From positions 1 through 64,000 of the forward strand of contig NZ_CP122958.1 in NCBI RefSeq assembly GCF_029854155.1: a stretch of DNA of 64,000 bases. Reading direction: 5' to 3'. The notes beneath the pieces were generated by a model. It was not told the DNA's origin. It ran no database searches and worked only from the letters and a program-made list of their open reading frames with translations. Below, one piece after another: positions 1 through 16,419 of this stretch. Positions within the stretch are counted from its first letter, which is position 1. Each line of letters opens with the position of its first letter. Both the position numbers and the translations under genes were made by a program. This DNA is from Methanonatronarchaeum sp. AMET-Sl. Its GTDB lineage: Archaea > Halobacteriota > Methanonatronarchaeia > Methanonatronarchaeales > Methanonatronarchaeaceae.

Positions 1-67
1 GGAGAGATCCCCCAGTTGTCGGCTTCACCCCACCCCTGAAGGGGTGGGCTTTCGCCTCGCTACCGCT
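1..67 (-). mobile_element. Left end (LE) of an IS200/IS605-family element, cut by window edge
   Basis: A perfect hairpin (CCCACCCC, loop TTCA, GGGGTGGG on the minus strand) is followed by GTGAA. Read on the minus strand, the segment starts AGCGGTAG and is preceded by TTTAC (positions 68-72). The complete IS605 element at 54621-56642 has the same arrangement: TCTAC, AGGCGGTAG, hairpin, GTGAA. I therefore place the LE boundary between 67 and 68, with TTTAC as the target/TAM-like sequence. The tnpA gene would lie to the left, outside the window. The base composition is richer in GC than the flanking host DNA, which fits a mobile element. Confidence 0.6.
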
Positions 68-252
68 GTAAACCATTATGAGAAGTGGTGAGGGTTGTAG
101 TTGTGTTAGGGATACCTGAGAAAAATAGGAAACCATAATGCATTAATATATGGTTAGAAAGTTGCATTAATCTAAATTTCTTTAATGGTATTACTATTGA
201 TTAGGTGTATGAAAGAAACTATATGTTATAGCAAACTTCCATCTTGGATAAA

Positions 253-290
253 GCCTCATGGAAGCTCCCTCTTCTTTCGGTAGAGGTCAT
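253..290 (-). repeat. GTGAC-hairpin family copy, abutting the TFB stop codon
   Basis: On the minus strand this reads TGACCTCTACCGAAAGAAG followed by AGGGAGCTTCC and TGAGGC. It matches the family seen at 59863, 52728 and 25131 (GTGACCTCTCCC, short loop, GAGGGG, then a C/T-rich tail). It begins within two bases of the TFB stop codon, so it could serve as that gene's 3' hairpin. It may also be a solitary end of an IS605-type element. No long T-run follows. Confidence 0.4.
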
Positions 291-291
291 T

Positions 292-1290
<999 letters not shown>

Positions 1291-1302
1291 TATAAATCCT
1301 CC

Positions 1303-1632
1303 ACTAAAAAAACAGTTCTACTTAAAGTCAGAGCGAGATAATAGCCCTTCACGAATTAGAGTAGTACTCTAAATTAAATAAAACTTCGTATAAAAAATAA
1401 CTTTAATAATTTCTATCTGTTTTTCTGAGAGGTATTTAGGTTTTATTAGGTTTTTAAGAGGTTTTTTGGTTTTTATATCTGTTTTTAATTTATTCTATTT
1501 CGATTGGGGTTACCTAAAACTGTTGAATGTTTTTATTGAACCCATTTTCTTAAAGCAATGGCTTTAATTTTTATTGGTTTTGTATTTTTTTATTTATTGT
1601 TTTTAGTTGTCTAGATTTATTGTTTTGGAGAT
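1303..1632. other. Divergent intergenic region between tfb and fno
   Basis: AT-rich intergenic DNA. It holds the tfb leader, promoter and dyad (entered separately) and, on the right, a T-rich stretch (about 1430-1625) leading into fno. I see no RNA gene. GGAG at 1627-1630 lies far from the preferred fno start. Confidence 0.5.
1356..1380 (-). promoter_or_regulatory. Candidate tfb promoter with 17-bp dyad operator
   Basis: TTAGAGTAGTACTCTAA (1356-1372) has perfect 8-base arms around a single central base. On the minus strand it directly follows the AT-rich TTTTATTTAATT, a plausible TATA box. A dyad just downstream of TATA is a common archaeal repressor position. It lies about 66-82 bases before the TTG start. 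The site is visible; its function is inferred. Confidence 0.4.
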
Positions 1633-1665
1633 ATGATAGTATATAAAAAAAATTTCAGTGATTTT

Positions 1666-2325
1666 ATGAAGATTGGTTTTATTGGTGGAACTGGACATAT
1701 TGGTGAAGGCCTTGCATTGAGGTGGGGTAAAGACAGTAAACACGAGATATATATTGGTTCTCGTAATGATGAGAGAGGGGAAGAGGCAGCAGGTAAGTAT
1801 AGAGAGATTTTGGATGAAGCGGGATATAGTAATGATATTAGTGGTGGGGATAATCGGTTTGCTGTTGAAAACAGTGATGTTGTAGTTGTATGTATTCCGC
1901 ATAAGTCGGTGGTGGAAACGATTAGGTCTTTAGAAGATGTTTTTGATTGTCAGGTATTAATCTCCCCTATCGTACCGATGTATAAATCTGATGGTAGTTT
2001 TTGTTGCGAAGATTGTTGTGCTGCTGTAGAACTTGATGATGCGGCTCCAGATAGAGTTGATGTTGTTTCTGCATTCCATACCGTTCCAGCAAAGGGTTTA
2101 TCTGAGTTTGATCGACCATTAGATTGTGATGTAGTTGTTTGTGGAGATGATTCAGAAACTAAGGAAGTTGTTTTTGACCTAATAGACGATATTGAGGGAA
2201 TGAGGGGTCTGGATGGTGGAGATCTATCTGTTTCACAGTTGACTGAAGCAATGACTCCGCTTCTTTTGAACGTTTCTATAAGAAATGATATTTCCCACCC
2301 CACGATAAAATTCATATCTCCTTAA
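1666..2325 (+). CDS. fno: F420H2:NADP oxidoreductase (NADPH-dependent F420 reductase)
   Basis: Cytoplasmic enzyme moving hydride between F420H2 and NADP+, supplying NADPH for biosynthesis. The protein starts MKIGFIGGTGHIGEGLALRW, the glycine-rich Rossmann NADP-binding loop at the extreme N-terminus, as in this family. An ATG at 1633 in frame would add 11 residues before the fold. I prefer ATG 1666, giving 219 residues, close to the usual ~220. The C-terminus carries the conserved pattern of a leucine-rich helix, an Arg-x-Asn pair and a final IKF. Monocistronic, with tfb divergent upstream. F420 use supports an F420-dependent archaeon. Confidence 0.85.
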   Translation: MKIGFIGGTGHIGEGLALRWGKDSKHEIYIGSRNDERGEEAAGKYREILDEAGYSNDISGGDNRFAVENSDVVVVCIPHKSVVETIRSLEDVFDCQVLISPIVPMYKSDGSFCCEDCCAAVELDDAAPDRVDVVSAFHTVPAKGLSEFDRPLDCDVVVCGDDSETKEVVFDLIDDIEGMRGLDGGDLSVSQLTEAMTPLLLNVSIRNDISHPTIKFISP

Positions 2326-2677
2326 CCTTTTCTATATTTTCTATTTTGGCTATATCTCCATTACATTTTGAAGGACCTAAATAGAGGGTTTAGTTCTCTC
2401 AACTTCTTACAAGTTTTAATGGTTTTTAGGGAGGGGGCTTACTTTCTCCTAGTCGTAGGTTTGGTTATAGGTTTATCTCTGTTTTCTGTGTAAATGGTTT
2501 TTGGTAGGGTTTTTATTTTTTTTGTTTTTTGGTTCTGTAAAATGGTTTTTGAACAGGTTTTATGTTTTTTGTTGTTTTTGTTTTTGGTTGGTTTTTGGTT
2601 TTTTTACCAAAAGATTTTAAGGGTATAGATACAACTTCATAGGAAAATTTTTAGTATTGCTAATTGGGGCAATCAGT
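2326..2677. other. T/G-rich intergenic region upstream of carA
   Basis: Contains a weak hairpin-family-like stretch (about 2372-2400 and 2428-2452) followed by strongly T-rich DNA up to 2620. AAGGGTATAGATAC near 2618-2632 may belong to the car promoter, but I cannot pin it. No gene or RNA is recognised. A regulatory leader for pyrimidine/arginine control is possible but unsupported. Confidence 0.35.
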
Positions 2678-3754
<1,077 letters not shown>

Positions 3755-3755
3755 A

Positions 3756-8179
<4,424 letters not shown>

Positions 8180-8200
8180 AACATAAATGGAGGAAACAAA

Positions 8201-8581
<381 letters not shown>

Positions 8582-8612
8582 AAAACAAAAAAACCAAAAA
8601 AACAATGAAGAA

Positions 8613-8635
8613 TCCATCCCGAAACCCGGGATGGA
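8613..8635 (+). terminator. Hairpin after rps8e
   Basis: TCCATCCCG (8613-8621), five-base loop, CGGGATGGA (8627-8635): a perfect 9-bp stem just downstream of the rps8e stop. No T-run follows on the plus strand, so it may be an RNA-stability hairpin rather than a classical terminator. Confidence 0.45.
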
Positions 8636-8643
8636 GCCAAAAA

Positions 8644-8701
8644 CAGTTTACTATCTCAGTTTACTATCTCTTTTCTTATTCCAAGGGTTTCAATAAACCC
8701 T
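8644..8701. repeat. 13-bp tandem duplication and 7-bp hairpin
   Basis: CAGTTTACTATCT is directly repeated at 8644-8656 and 8657-8669. It is followed by AGGGTTT (8684-8690), a four-base loop and AAACCCT (8695-8701). The hairpin is 17 bases from the stop of the minus-strand AIM24-like gene and may end that transcript. Confidence 0.45.
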
Positions 8702-8718
8702 ATTGAATAGTTTCTGCT

Positions 8719-9390
8719 TCAAGATTCCTGATATTTAGACATCTCTGCAGTTAGGTTCTGTATAGGCATTGTCTGAAGCCATACCTTGCCTGGGCCTTCA
8801 AGCGTTGTCAAAAACATTCCTTCACCACCGAACAAAACGTTTTTCACACCCTTAACTCGATTGATACTCATATCAACTGTTTCTTCAAACATACCAACTG
8901 AACCAGTTTCCACCCTAATTTTCTCACCTGGCTCTAACTCCATAATATGACATTCACCATCTATTTCAACAAACGCATGTCCCTCTCCAGAAAGTTTTTG
9001 AAGAATAAATCCTTCTCCTCCAAAAAACCCAGTTCCAATTTTCTTTTGAAAAGCAACGTCATAATCAACAGTTTCTTCAGCACAAAGGAAAGAACGTTTC
9101 TGACACAAAACACTTTTTTCCTCAACATCAACCTTTAAAATCTCCCCTGGATAAGTATGTCCAAACGAAACTTGAGCCCCATCTTCTCTAGCTTCAAAGA
9201 AATTTAAAAACGTCCCACCACCCGATATCCTTCTTTTTAAAGCCTTTGTAATCCCGCCCTTAGATTTAGTATCCATATCTACTTTCGAATCCATCCACTT
9301 CATGTTTCCAGTTTCAGAATAAACCGTTTCACCTTTATCTAACGTGACTTCAACAAAAGGCATAACAGTACCTTTAATCTCATAATTCAT
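8719..9390 (-). CDS. AIM24/TIGR00266-family protein
   Basis: Member of the AIM24-like beta-sheet family, widespread in prokaryotes and of unknown biochemical role. Typical marks are many short glycine-rich beta segments (SKGGITKALKRRISGGGTFL, FGGEGFILQKLSGEGHAFVE, FGGEGMFLTTLEGPGKVWLQ), seen in order through the protein, ending in LQTMPIQNLTAEMSKY. I start at the second Met (9390), since MNYEIKGTVMPFVEV is the normal family N-terminus; an upstream start at 9402 adds four residues. Length is 223 aa. It stands alone between two plus-strand operons. No membrane segment or signal peptide is seen. Confidence 0.75.
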   Translation of the reverse strand: MNYEIKGTVMPFVEVTLDKGETVYSETGNMKWMDSKVDMDTKSKGGITKALKRRISGGGTFLNFFEAREDGAQVSFGHTYPGEILKVDVEEKSVLCQKRSFLCAEETVDYDVAFQKKIGTGFFGGEGFILQKLSGEGHAFVEIDGECHIMELEPGEKIRVETGSVGMFEETVDMSINRVKGVKNVLFGGEGMFLTTLEGPGKVWLQTMPIQNLTAEMSKYQES

Positions 9391-9402
9391 ACAAAACACC
9401 AT

Positions 9403-9741
9403 TTATAACGACCATTATTCTAAAAAAAACATGGCCTAAAAAATAATTCACCCATAAACACTTAAGAACATTGTTTAACATCATTATCTTTGGGGGCAAG
9501 ATCTTCCTCTCTAAAGAATAGAGGGCTTACTGCTCTCCAGCTCCCCTAAGTGTTAAAAATTAAATCCAAACACAATTGCATTTTGGTGTTATTCAGGGCC
9601 TTTGTTTTTTAGTGTTTTCGATTTAATTTATATTGTTTGACGGATATTGAAGTCATAAGTTTGCTGTGGTCTATTTAAGTTTAGGTTGCAGTGTTTGTGT
9701 TTTGATTTAAGTAAAGCTGTTATTAGTTTTGGAGTGTTAGT
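9403..9741. other. Intergenic region with hairpin-family-like motif, upstream of ileS
   Basis: Around 9501-9545 is a C/T-rich then G-rich segment (CTTCCTCTCTAAAGAATAGA followed by GGGCTTACTGCTCTCC) resembling the dispersed hairpin family. CTATTTAAG at 9671-9679 is a possible TATA box for ileS, and GGAG near 9733 is the likely ribosome-binding site. No RNA gene is seen. Confidence 0.35.
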
Positions 9742-12700
9742 ATGATCGATAAAGTTGATTTGGATTACGATCCTGAAGTGATTGAAGGGAGAGTCAGGGA
9801 GTTTTGGGAAGAGAATGATGTATATGAGAGGTCAAGGAAGAGAGACCTTGATGTTGAGGAGAGGTTTTATTTTGTTGATGGACCGCCGTATACTACTGGT
9901 AGAATTCATTTAGGAACGACTTGGAATAAGATTATAAAGGACGCTGTTCTTCGTTATACTACTCTTAAGGGAGTTCCGGTTATGGATAGGGCTGGCTGGG
10001 ATATGCATGGCCTTCCAATTGAGGTTAAGGTTGAAAAGGAGTTTGATTTTGAGAGTAAACAGGATATTGAGGATTTTGGTATTGATAACTTTGTTAAGGA
10101 GTGTAAAAACTATGCTCTTCAATATAAGGAGAGTATGACGGAGCAGTTTAAGGAGTTGGGGGCTTGGCTTGATTGGGATGACCCCTACATGACTATAAAT
10201 AATAATTATATTGAGTCTGCTTGGTGGACCCTGAAGCGTGCTGATGAAAGGGGTTTACTTGAGAAGGGAAAGAGGATTGTTAATTGGTGTCCTCGTTGTG
10301 AGACTGCTTTAGCCGACAGTGAGGTTGAGTATGACGAGGTTTCAGATCCATCTATATTTGTTAAGTTCCCTGTTGAGGGCTATGAAAACCGGTTTATAGT
10401 TATTTGGACAACAACTCCTTGGACCATTCCTTCTAACCTTGCTGTGGCTGTACATCCTGATTATGAATATTCAGTTGTTAAAGCGGTTAGAGATGGTGAA
10501 ACTGAGGAACTAATTGTTTCTTCAGAGCTTATAGAGGATGTTTTAAGAGAAGGTCGATATGAAGATTATGAGGTTGTTGAGACATATATAGGTCGTGAGC
10601 TTGAAGGATTAGAATATAGGTTTCCTTTAAGCGAGCAGGTTCCTAAACAACAAGAACATATATCCGATTTAGTTCACACGGTTTTTGCTGAAGAGTTTGT
10701 TACCGTGGAGAAAACCGGTCTTGTACACTCTGCTCCAAGCCATGGCCATGAAGATTTTGATATGGGGCAGAAACGTGGTCTTCCCTTGTTCAATATCGTT
10801 GATGAAAAAGGACAGTATACAGACGGAGGAGGTAAGTACAGTGGGTTGTATGTTAAAGACGCTGACCCCGTTATAATCGATGATCTCCAACAAAACGGTT
10901 TGTTGTTATCTAGTGAAGAAATCAAACATAGATACGGGCATTGTTGGAGGTGTGATACCTCTATTATATATTTAGCAACCAGCCAATGGTTCTTGAATGT
11001 ATCTGAACTGAAAGACAAGATGGTTAGTGAGGTTGATCGAGTTGAGTGGACACCTGAATGGGCTGGTTCCTCAAGGTTTAAGGATTGGGTTTCAAACGCT
11101 AAAGATTGGTGTATATCCCGACAAAGATATTGGGGAATTCCATTACCAGTATGGGAATGTAGTTGTGGCTCTAGAACAACCATTGGTACAATAGATGAAT
11201 TAAAAGAAAAAGCATTTAATTGTCCCGAAGATGGTTTAGAGCTACATCGACCACATGTTGATAAAATATTACTCGAGTGTGATGATTGTGGTTCAGATAT
11301 GGAGCGTGTGGAAGACGTTATCGATGTTTGGTTCGATTCCGGAGTTGCTAGTTGGGCCAACCTCAAATATCCAGAAGAAGAGGATTTGTTTGAGGAGTGG
11401 TGGCCTGCAGATTTTATTGTAGAAGGCCATGACCAAACCCGGGGTTGGTTTTACTCCCAACTTGGAGCCGGTGTTATAGCTTTCGATAGAGCGCCATATG
11501 AATCGGTTTTAATGCATGGCTTCGTTTTAGATGAAGATGGAAAGAAAATGAGTAAGAGTGTTGGTAACGTTGTGCAGCCCGAAGAGATAATCGAGCGTTA
11601 TGGAACCGATACTTTAAGGCTATACCTATTAAGTGAATGTGCTCCTTGGGAAGACCTTAAATTCAATTGGGATGAATGTCAGAACGTTAAGAGAACTCTA
11701 AACGTTTTCTGGAACGTCTATAAATTCACTTCAACCTATATGTCCCTAGATGACTTCAAACCACAGAAGAAACTTGATGAAAAAGCCTTAAAAACCGAAG
11801 ACAGATGGATACTCAGTAGACTAAACAACCTCATACTAGATGTTGAAGAAGCAATAGAGAGCCGTCAAATACACAAAGGAGCCAGATACATCAAGTCATT
11901 CATACTCGAAGACCTATCACGATGGTACATCCGCCTAATAAGAGACCGAACCTGGGTAGAAGCCGAAGACAAAGACAAACTAACAGCATATGAAACACTA
12001 CACGAAGTTATACACAAAACACTCATCTTGATGTCTCCATACACCCCATTCATAACAGACAAAATGTACCAAAACCTAGTTAAAACCCAAGATTTTGGAA
12101 AAGAATCAGTACATCTAGAGAAATTCCCAAAACCAAAAAAAGAATTCATAAACAACGAACTTGAACAACAAATGGAGATAGCAAGAGAGATAATCGAATC
12201 AGCATCTCATGCAAGACAAAAAGTCGAACTAAACCTAAGATGGCCTGTCCAAAAAATAACGATAGAGCCAAACAACCCAGAAACAGTTAAAGCAATAGAA
12301 ACCATGGATAGAATAATAAAAGACCAAGTAAACACCAAAAAAATAGAGACCCTAGAACCAAACACAGAGTTCCCAGAACTCCAAACAGTGATAGAGCCAG
12401 ACATGGGAGTTATAGGCCCCAAATTCAAAGATAAAGCTGAAAAAGTGATGAACACAATAAAACAAGGAAACCACAAACCCAAAAACCTACCAAAAACAAT
12501 CAAAGTGGATGGAGAAGAAATCAAGATAACAAGAGAAATGGTTAACTTAGAAACAAAAGTACCAGAAAAATACTCCACCTCCAGCTTCACAAACGGAGTT
12601 GTCTATGTAGACTCAGAACTAACAACAAAACTAAAACAAGAAGGTTACGCCAAAGAAACAATACGCAGAATCCAAGAAATGCGTAAAGAACTTGACCTAC

Positions 12701-12900
12701 ACGTAGAAGACTACATAGAAATAAATTTAGACACACCAGACAAAGAATTCAAAAAATCAATCACCAAATGGAGCGAACACATATCCCACGAAACACGAGC
12801 CAAAAAACTAGAGATAAACACCCCCCACGGAGACCTCACAAAACAATGGGAAATAAACGGAAAAGAACTAGAGATAGGCCTAACACCCAAAAACAAATAA
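9742..12900 (+). CDS. ileS: Isoleucyl-tRNA synthetase
   Basis: Class Ia synthetase charging tRNA-Ile. The HIGH-type signature is His56-Leu-Gly-Thr in PPYTTGRIHLGT. KMSKS appears near residue 600 (DGKKMSKSVGN). The editing domain lies between, with TTTPWTIPSNLAVAV. Zinc-type cysteine pairs occur at CPRC and in CSCG...CDDCG. The anticodon-binding domain with basic helices forms the last third. At 1,052 residues it has the archaeal/eukaryotic-type length. The coding strand shifts strongly from G/T-rich (first third) to A/C-rich (last third). mptE follows in the same direction. Confidence 0.95.
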   Translation: MIDKVDLDYDPEVIEGRVREFWEENDVYERSRKRDLDVEERFYFVDGPPYTTGRIHLGTTWNKIIKDAVLRYTTLKGVPVMDRAGWDMHGLPIEVKVEKEFDFESKQDIEDFGIDNFVKECKNYALQYKESMTEQFKELGAWLDWDDPYMTINNNYIESAWWTLKRADERGLLEKGKRIVNWCPRCETALADSEVEYDEVSDPSIFVKFPVEGYENRFIVIWTTTPWTIPSNLAVAVHPDYEYSVVKAVRDGETEELIVSSELIEDVLREGRYEDYEVVETYIGRELEGLEYRFPLSEQVPKQQEHISDLVHTVFAEEFVTVEKTGLVHSAPSHGHEDFDMGQKRGLPLFNIVDEKGQYTDGGGKYSGLYVKDADPVIIDDLQQNGLLLSSEEIKHRYGHCWRCDTSIIYLATSQWFLNVSELKDKMVSEVDRVEWTPEWAGSSRFKDWVSNAKDWCISRQRYWGIPLPVWECSCGSRTTIGTIDELKEKAFNCPEDGLELHRPHVDKILLECDDCGSDMERVEDVIDVWFDSGVASWANLKYPEEEDLFEEWWPADFIVEGHDQTRGWFYSQLGAGVIAFDRAPYESVLMHGFVLDEDGKKMSKSVGNVVQPEEIIERYGTDTLRLYLLSECAPWEDLKFNWDECQNVKRTLNVFWNVYKFTSTYMSLDDFKPQKKLDEKALKTEDRWILSRLNNLILDVEEAIESRQIHKGARYIKSFILEDLSRWYIRLIRDRTWVEAEDKDKLTAYETLHEVIHKTLILMSPYTPFITDKMYQNLVKTQDFGKESVHLEKFPKPKKEFINNELEQQMEIAREIIESASHARQKVELNLRWPVQKITIEPNNPETVKAIETMDRIIKDQVNTKKIETLEPNTEFPELQTVIEPDMGVIGPKFKDKAEKVMNTIKQGNHKPKNLPKTIKVDGEEIKITREMVNLETKVPEKYSTSSFTNGVVYVDSELTTKLKQEGYAKETIRRIQEMRKELDLHVEDYIEINLDTPDKEFKKSITKWSEHISHETRAKKLEINTPHGDLTKQWEINGKELEIGLTPKNK

Positions 12901-12983
12901 AAAACCAAAAACCAGATTACAGGGATAAAAAATCCCTAAAACCTCTTTTTTTATAAAAAAATAAACTAAATAGGTATATAAAA

Positions 12984-13649
12984 ATGGATTACAGAGAATG
13001 GCTACCTATATACAAAGAAATAACCAACGACCTATCCATCTCTATGCAAAAAGATAGAGAATCCGCAAGAAAGTTAGAACAAAAAATAACCAAAAAACCA
13101 GATCTCAACAGCCTCTCCAAAAAAATAAAAGAAAAAGTATATGTACTAGGAGACGGCCCCAACCTACCTAAAGACCTAAAAAAAATACCAAAAAACCAAT
13201 TAAACAAACAGACAGTTATAGCTGCAGACAACGCCACAAAAACTGCTTTAAAACACAACATAACACCCGACATAATCACAACAGACCTAGATGGCGACAT
13301 AAAACCAATACTAAAAGCAGATAAAAAAGGCAGCCAAATAATAGTTCATGCACACGGAGACAACCAAGAATTAATAGAAAAATGGACACCACACATACAA
13401 AACATCATCGGTTCAACACAAAACAAACCAACAGACAAATTAATAAACTATGGAGGTTTCACCGATGGAGACAGAGCAATATTCCTAGCACACGAACATG
13501 GCGCTAAAGAAATCGAGTTATCGGGTTTTAACTTCAAGCAAGCCAGTAAAACCAAACAGAAAAAACTAAAATGGGCCAAAAAACTAATCCAAAAACTAGA
13601 AAATAAAGGAGTGAAAATCACATATACCACCCAAAACAAACAAAAATAA
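12984..13649 (+). CDS. mptE: 6-hydroxymethyl-7,8-dihydropterin pyrophosphokinase (archaeal type)
   Basis: Transfers pyrophosphate to 6-hydroxymethyl-dihydropterin in archaeal folate/methanopterin synthesis. The DUF115-type core is visible: VYVLGDGPNLP (residues ~54-64), DNATKTALKHNITPDIITTDLDGD, IIVHAHGDN and INYGGFTDGDRAIFLAHEHGA. The first ~50 residues form a family-typical helical extension. At 221 aa the size is right. It sits 83 bases after ileS and is A/C-rich like the end of ileS, which suggests co-transcription. It supports a methanopterin-using archaeon, though MptE also occurs in non-methanogens. Confidence 0.85.
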   Translation: MDYREWLPIYKEITNDLSISMQKDRESARKLEQKITKKPDLNSLSKKIKEKVYVLGDGPNLPKDLKKIPKNQLNKQTVIAADNATKTALKHNITPDIITTDLDGDIKPILKADKKGSQIIVHAHGDNQELIEKWTPHIQNIIGSTQNKPTDKLINYGGFTDGDRAIFLAHEHGAKEIELSGFNFKQASKTKQKKLKWAKKLIQKLENKGVKITYTTQNKQK

Positions 13650-13747
13650 AACCTCTACCCCAAATACACAACCAACAAGCTATTTAGATACCCACTAAAA
13701 ACAAAAAGATAAATAACAGGAGTCATAAAGAATAAACACGATTAATT

Positions 13748-14257
13748 ATGACTAAAACTGAAGACGGCCTGAAAGAAGCTTTCGCTGGCGAATCACAGGC
13801 ACGAAATAAATATGAAGCATATTCAAGAAAAGCAGAAAAAGACGGATACGAACAAATAGCCAAACTCTTCAAAGCAGCATCTGAAGCAGAAAGAGTTCAC
13901 GCCAAAAACCATTTTGAAAACCTAGATAAAATAAAAGACACAAAAGAAAACCTAAAAGACGCAATAGAAGGAGAAAAATTCGAACACGAAGACATGTATC
14001 CCGAGTTTGTTGAAGCAGCTAAAGAAGAAAATCAAGACAGTGCCTTAGAATCATTCATGTATGCAATGGAAGTTGAAAAAATACATGAAACACTATACAA
14101 AAAAGCTCTTGAATCAGTAGAAAACGAAGAAGACCTAGAAAAAACAGATATCTACGTATGCCAAATATGTGGAAACACAGTTTTCGATGAACCACCAGCT
14201 GCCTGCCCAATATGCGGATACCCCAAAAACGAATTCAACAAAGTAGATCTATCCTAA
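13748..14257 (+). CDS. rbr: Rubrerythrin
   Basis: Non-haem diiron peroxidase protecting anaerobes from peroxide. The N-terminal four-helix ferritin-like domain carries the Glu/His diiron ligands (FAGESQARNKYEAYS, SEAERVHAKNHFENL, EFVEAAKEEN, YAMEVEKIHETLY). The C-terminal rubredoxin-like domain has CQICG and CPICG. At 169 residues the length is typical for a short rubrerythrin. The gene is highly A/C-rich on the coding strand. A strong hairpin follows its stop by 13 bases. It indicates an anaerobe with oxygen exposure. Confidence 0.92.
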   Translation: MTKTEDGLKEAFAGESQARNKYEAYSRKAEKDGYEQIAKLFKAASEAERVHAKNHFENLDKIKDTKENLKDAIEGEKFEHEDMYPEFVEAAKEENQDSALESFMYAMEVEKIHETLYKKALESVENEEDLEKTDIYVCQICGNTVFDEPPAACPICGYPKNEFNKVDLS

Positions 14258-14270
14258 ACCAAAGCTAAAA

Positions 14271-14291
14271 CCCCTCCTCTTTAAGGAGGGG
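14271..14291 (+). terminator. GC-rich hairpin after rubrerythrin
   Basis: CCCCTCCT (14271-14278), loop CTTTA, AGGAGGGG (14284-14291). The stem is perfect and lies 13 bases after the rubrerythrin stop. The core also resembles the dispersed CTCCC/GAGGGG hairpin family, so it may be a transposon-derived hairpin now acting as a terminator. No T-run follows. Confidence 0.45.
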
Positions 14292-14671
14292 GGGAACACA
14301 GCCTAAAACAAATACAAAGCATAGAACACAACAAAGAAAAAAACAAAACCCCCAACATACAGACTGCCACCAAAAACACTAAAAAAATAATCAAAAAACC
14401 AAACTAAAAAACAAAGACACCACCAACCCAAATACAAACAAAATAAATAAAAAAACAAACAAAAAACCCTCATTCACACCAAAACCAAAACCAAAGAAAA
14501 AACAAATAAACATTTTCTATCCAATAAACATATACTATCACTTTTTGTTCTGAGTATTTTAGGTAATCTAGGCAGTCACAACTACACTTTAGCCCTTAAC
14601 AGGTCCAGAGGCCCAATATATAATAAACAAACAAAAACAAATAACAGACTAAATTCTTGGAGAAATCGTCT
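14292..14671. other. A-rich intergenic stretch without recognised gene
   Basis: About 380 bases that are very A/C-rich on the plus strand and low in complexity (14300-14510), then more mixed DNA. On the minus strand one can read short Phe/Leu/Val-rich open frames near 14510-14290. They are what T-rich DNA produces by chance, have no ribosome-binding site and are interrupted by stops, so I do not call them. GAGG at 14610-14613 is not near a start. Confidence 0.4.
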
Positions 14672-14857
14672 ATGAAAATAAAGCCACTCGGTATCTGGGC
14701 AGTCGGCGTAATAGCTTTCCTTTCCGCACTATACCTATTCCTACAAGCAGCAACAGAACAACAAATAACAACACTCCAAATTATAATTTACGTAATCATA
14801 GGTTCCATAGGATTAATATTTATCCAAAAAGGACGAAAACTCAAAAAAAATAAATAA
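14672..14857 (+). CDS. Small two-helix membrane protein
   Basis: A 61-residue protein with two hydrophobic segments (residues ~8-26 and ~35-51) and a very basic tail (KKGRKLKKNK-like), so it probably sits in the membrane with the C-terminus inside. GGAG at 14659-14662 is nine bases before ATG 14672, which I prefer to the TTG at 14657. No family recognised. It stands alone about 410 bases after rubrerythrin. Its coding reality rests on the ribosome-binding site and TM layout. Confidence 0.55.
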   Translation: MKIKPLGIWAVGVIAFLSALYLFLQAATEQQITTLQIIIYVIIGSIGLIFIQKGRKLKKNK

Positions 14858-15157
14858 AAAATAATTCCTAATCAATCTATTTTCATTAAAAAAAGGTTTT
14901 AGAGTAAACTAACAAATAGATCGTGGCCCCCATCAATTGTAAAAAAAACAAGGGGTGGAAGAGATTATACTACAAGGGATAAGAGGTATTTTTTACCTCT
15001 ATTTAGCCTTCAACTCTATTTAGCCTTCAAAAAAATAAATTTCCATTTTTAACGTAAAATCATATTAAAGAAATCTTTATATTTATGTTCTATTATCTTG
15101 TAGACGGTTGATTTTGTAAACAGCTTAAATAGTTATCTTGATTGAAGATTGAAATAT
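14858..15157. other. Intergenic region between convergent genes
   Basis: Holds a hairpin and a 17-bp tandem duplication (entered separately at 14982-15030), preceded by a GGGGTGG-containing stretch. Plus-strand T/A-rich sequence follows to 15150, containing the 3' side of the minus-strand methylase. No RNA gene is recognised. Confidence 0.4.
14982..15030. repeat. Hairpin plus 17-bp tandem duplication
   Basis: AGAGGTA (14982-14988), T-rich loop, TACCTCT (14994-15000) forms a hairpin. The 17-mer CTCTATTTAGCCTTCAA is present twice, head to tail, at 14997-15013 and 15014-15030. The exactness of the copy suggests a recent slippage or end-joining duplication. Confidence 0.6.
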
Positions 15158-16252
<1,095 letters not shown>

Positions 16253-16419
16253 TATGACATCCTCCCTGTAAGTTGTACAAACTACATTGACCCTACTACT
16301 TGAAAAACTATTTTTTTAGGTTTTCTATCCACCTCATTGGTTTTTCCGAGGTGTAGTGATTATCGTTTGCCAGTGTCTTAGTAAGCTTTATCAACAGTAA
16401 TTCTAAATAGTTTTTTGTA

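Noticed and set aside
14290..14515. Phe-rich membrane-like frames on the minus strand
   Set aside because: T-rich low-complexity DNA produces such frames by chance; two short frames with stops and no start signals.
16253..16275. GACATCCTCCC upstream of the methylase as another hairpin-family copy
   Set aside because: There is no stem. On the minus strand it is simply a GGGAGG ribosome-binding site.
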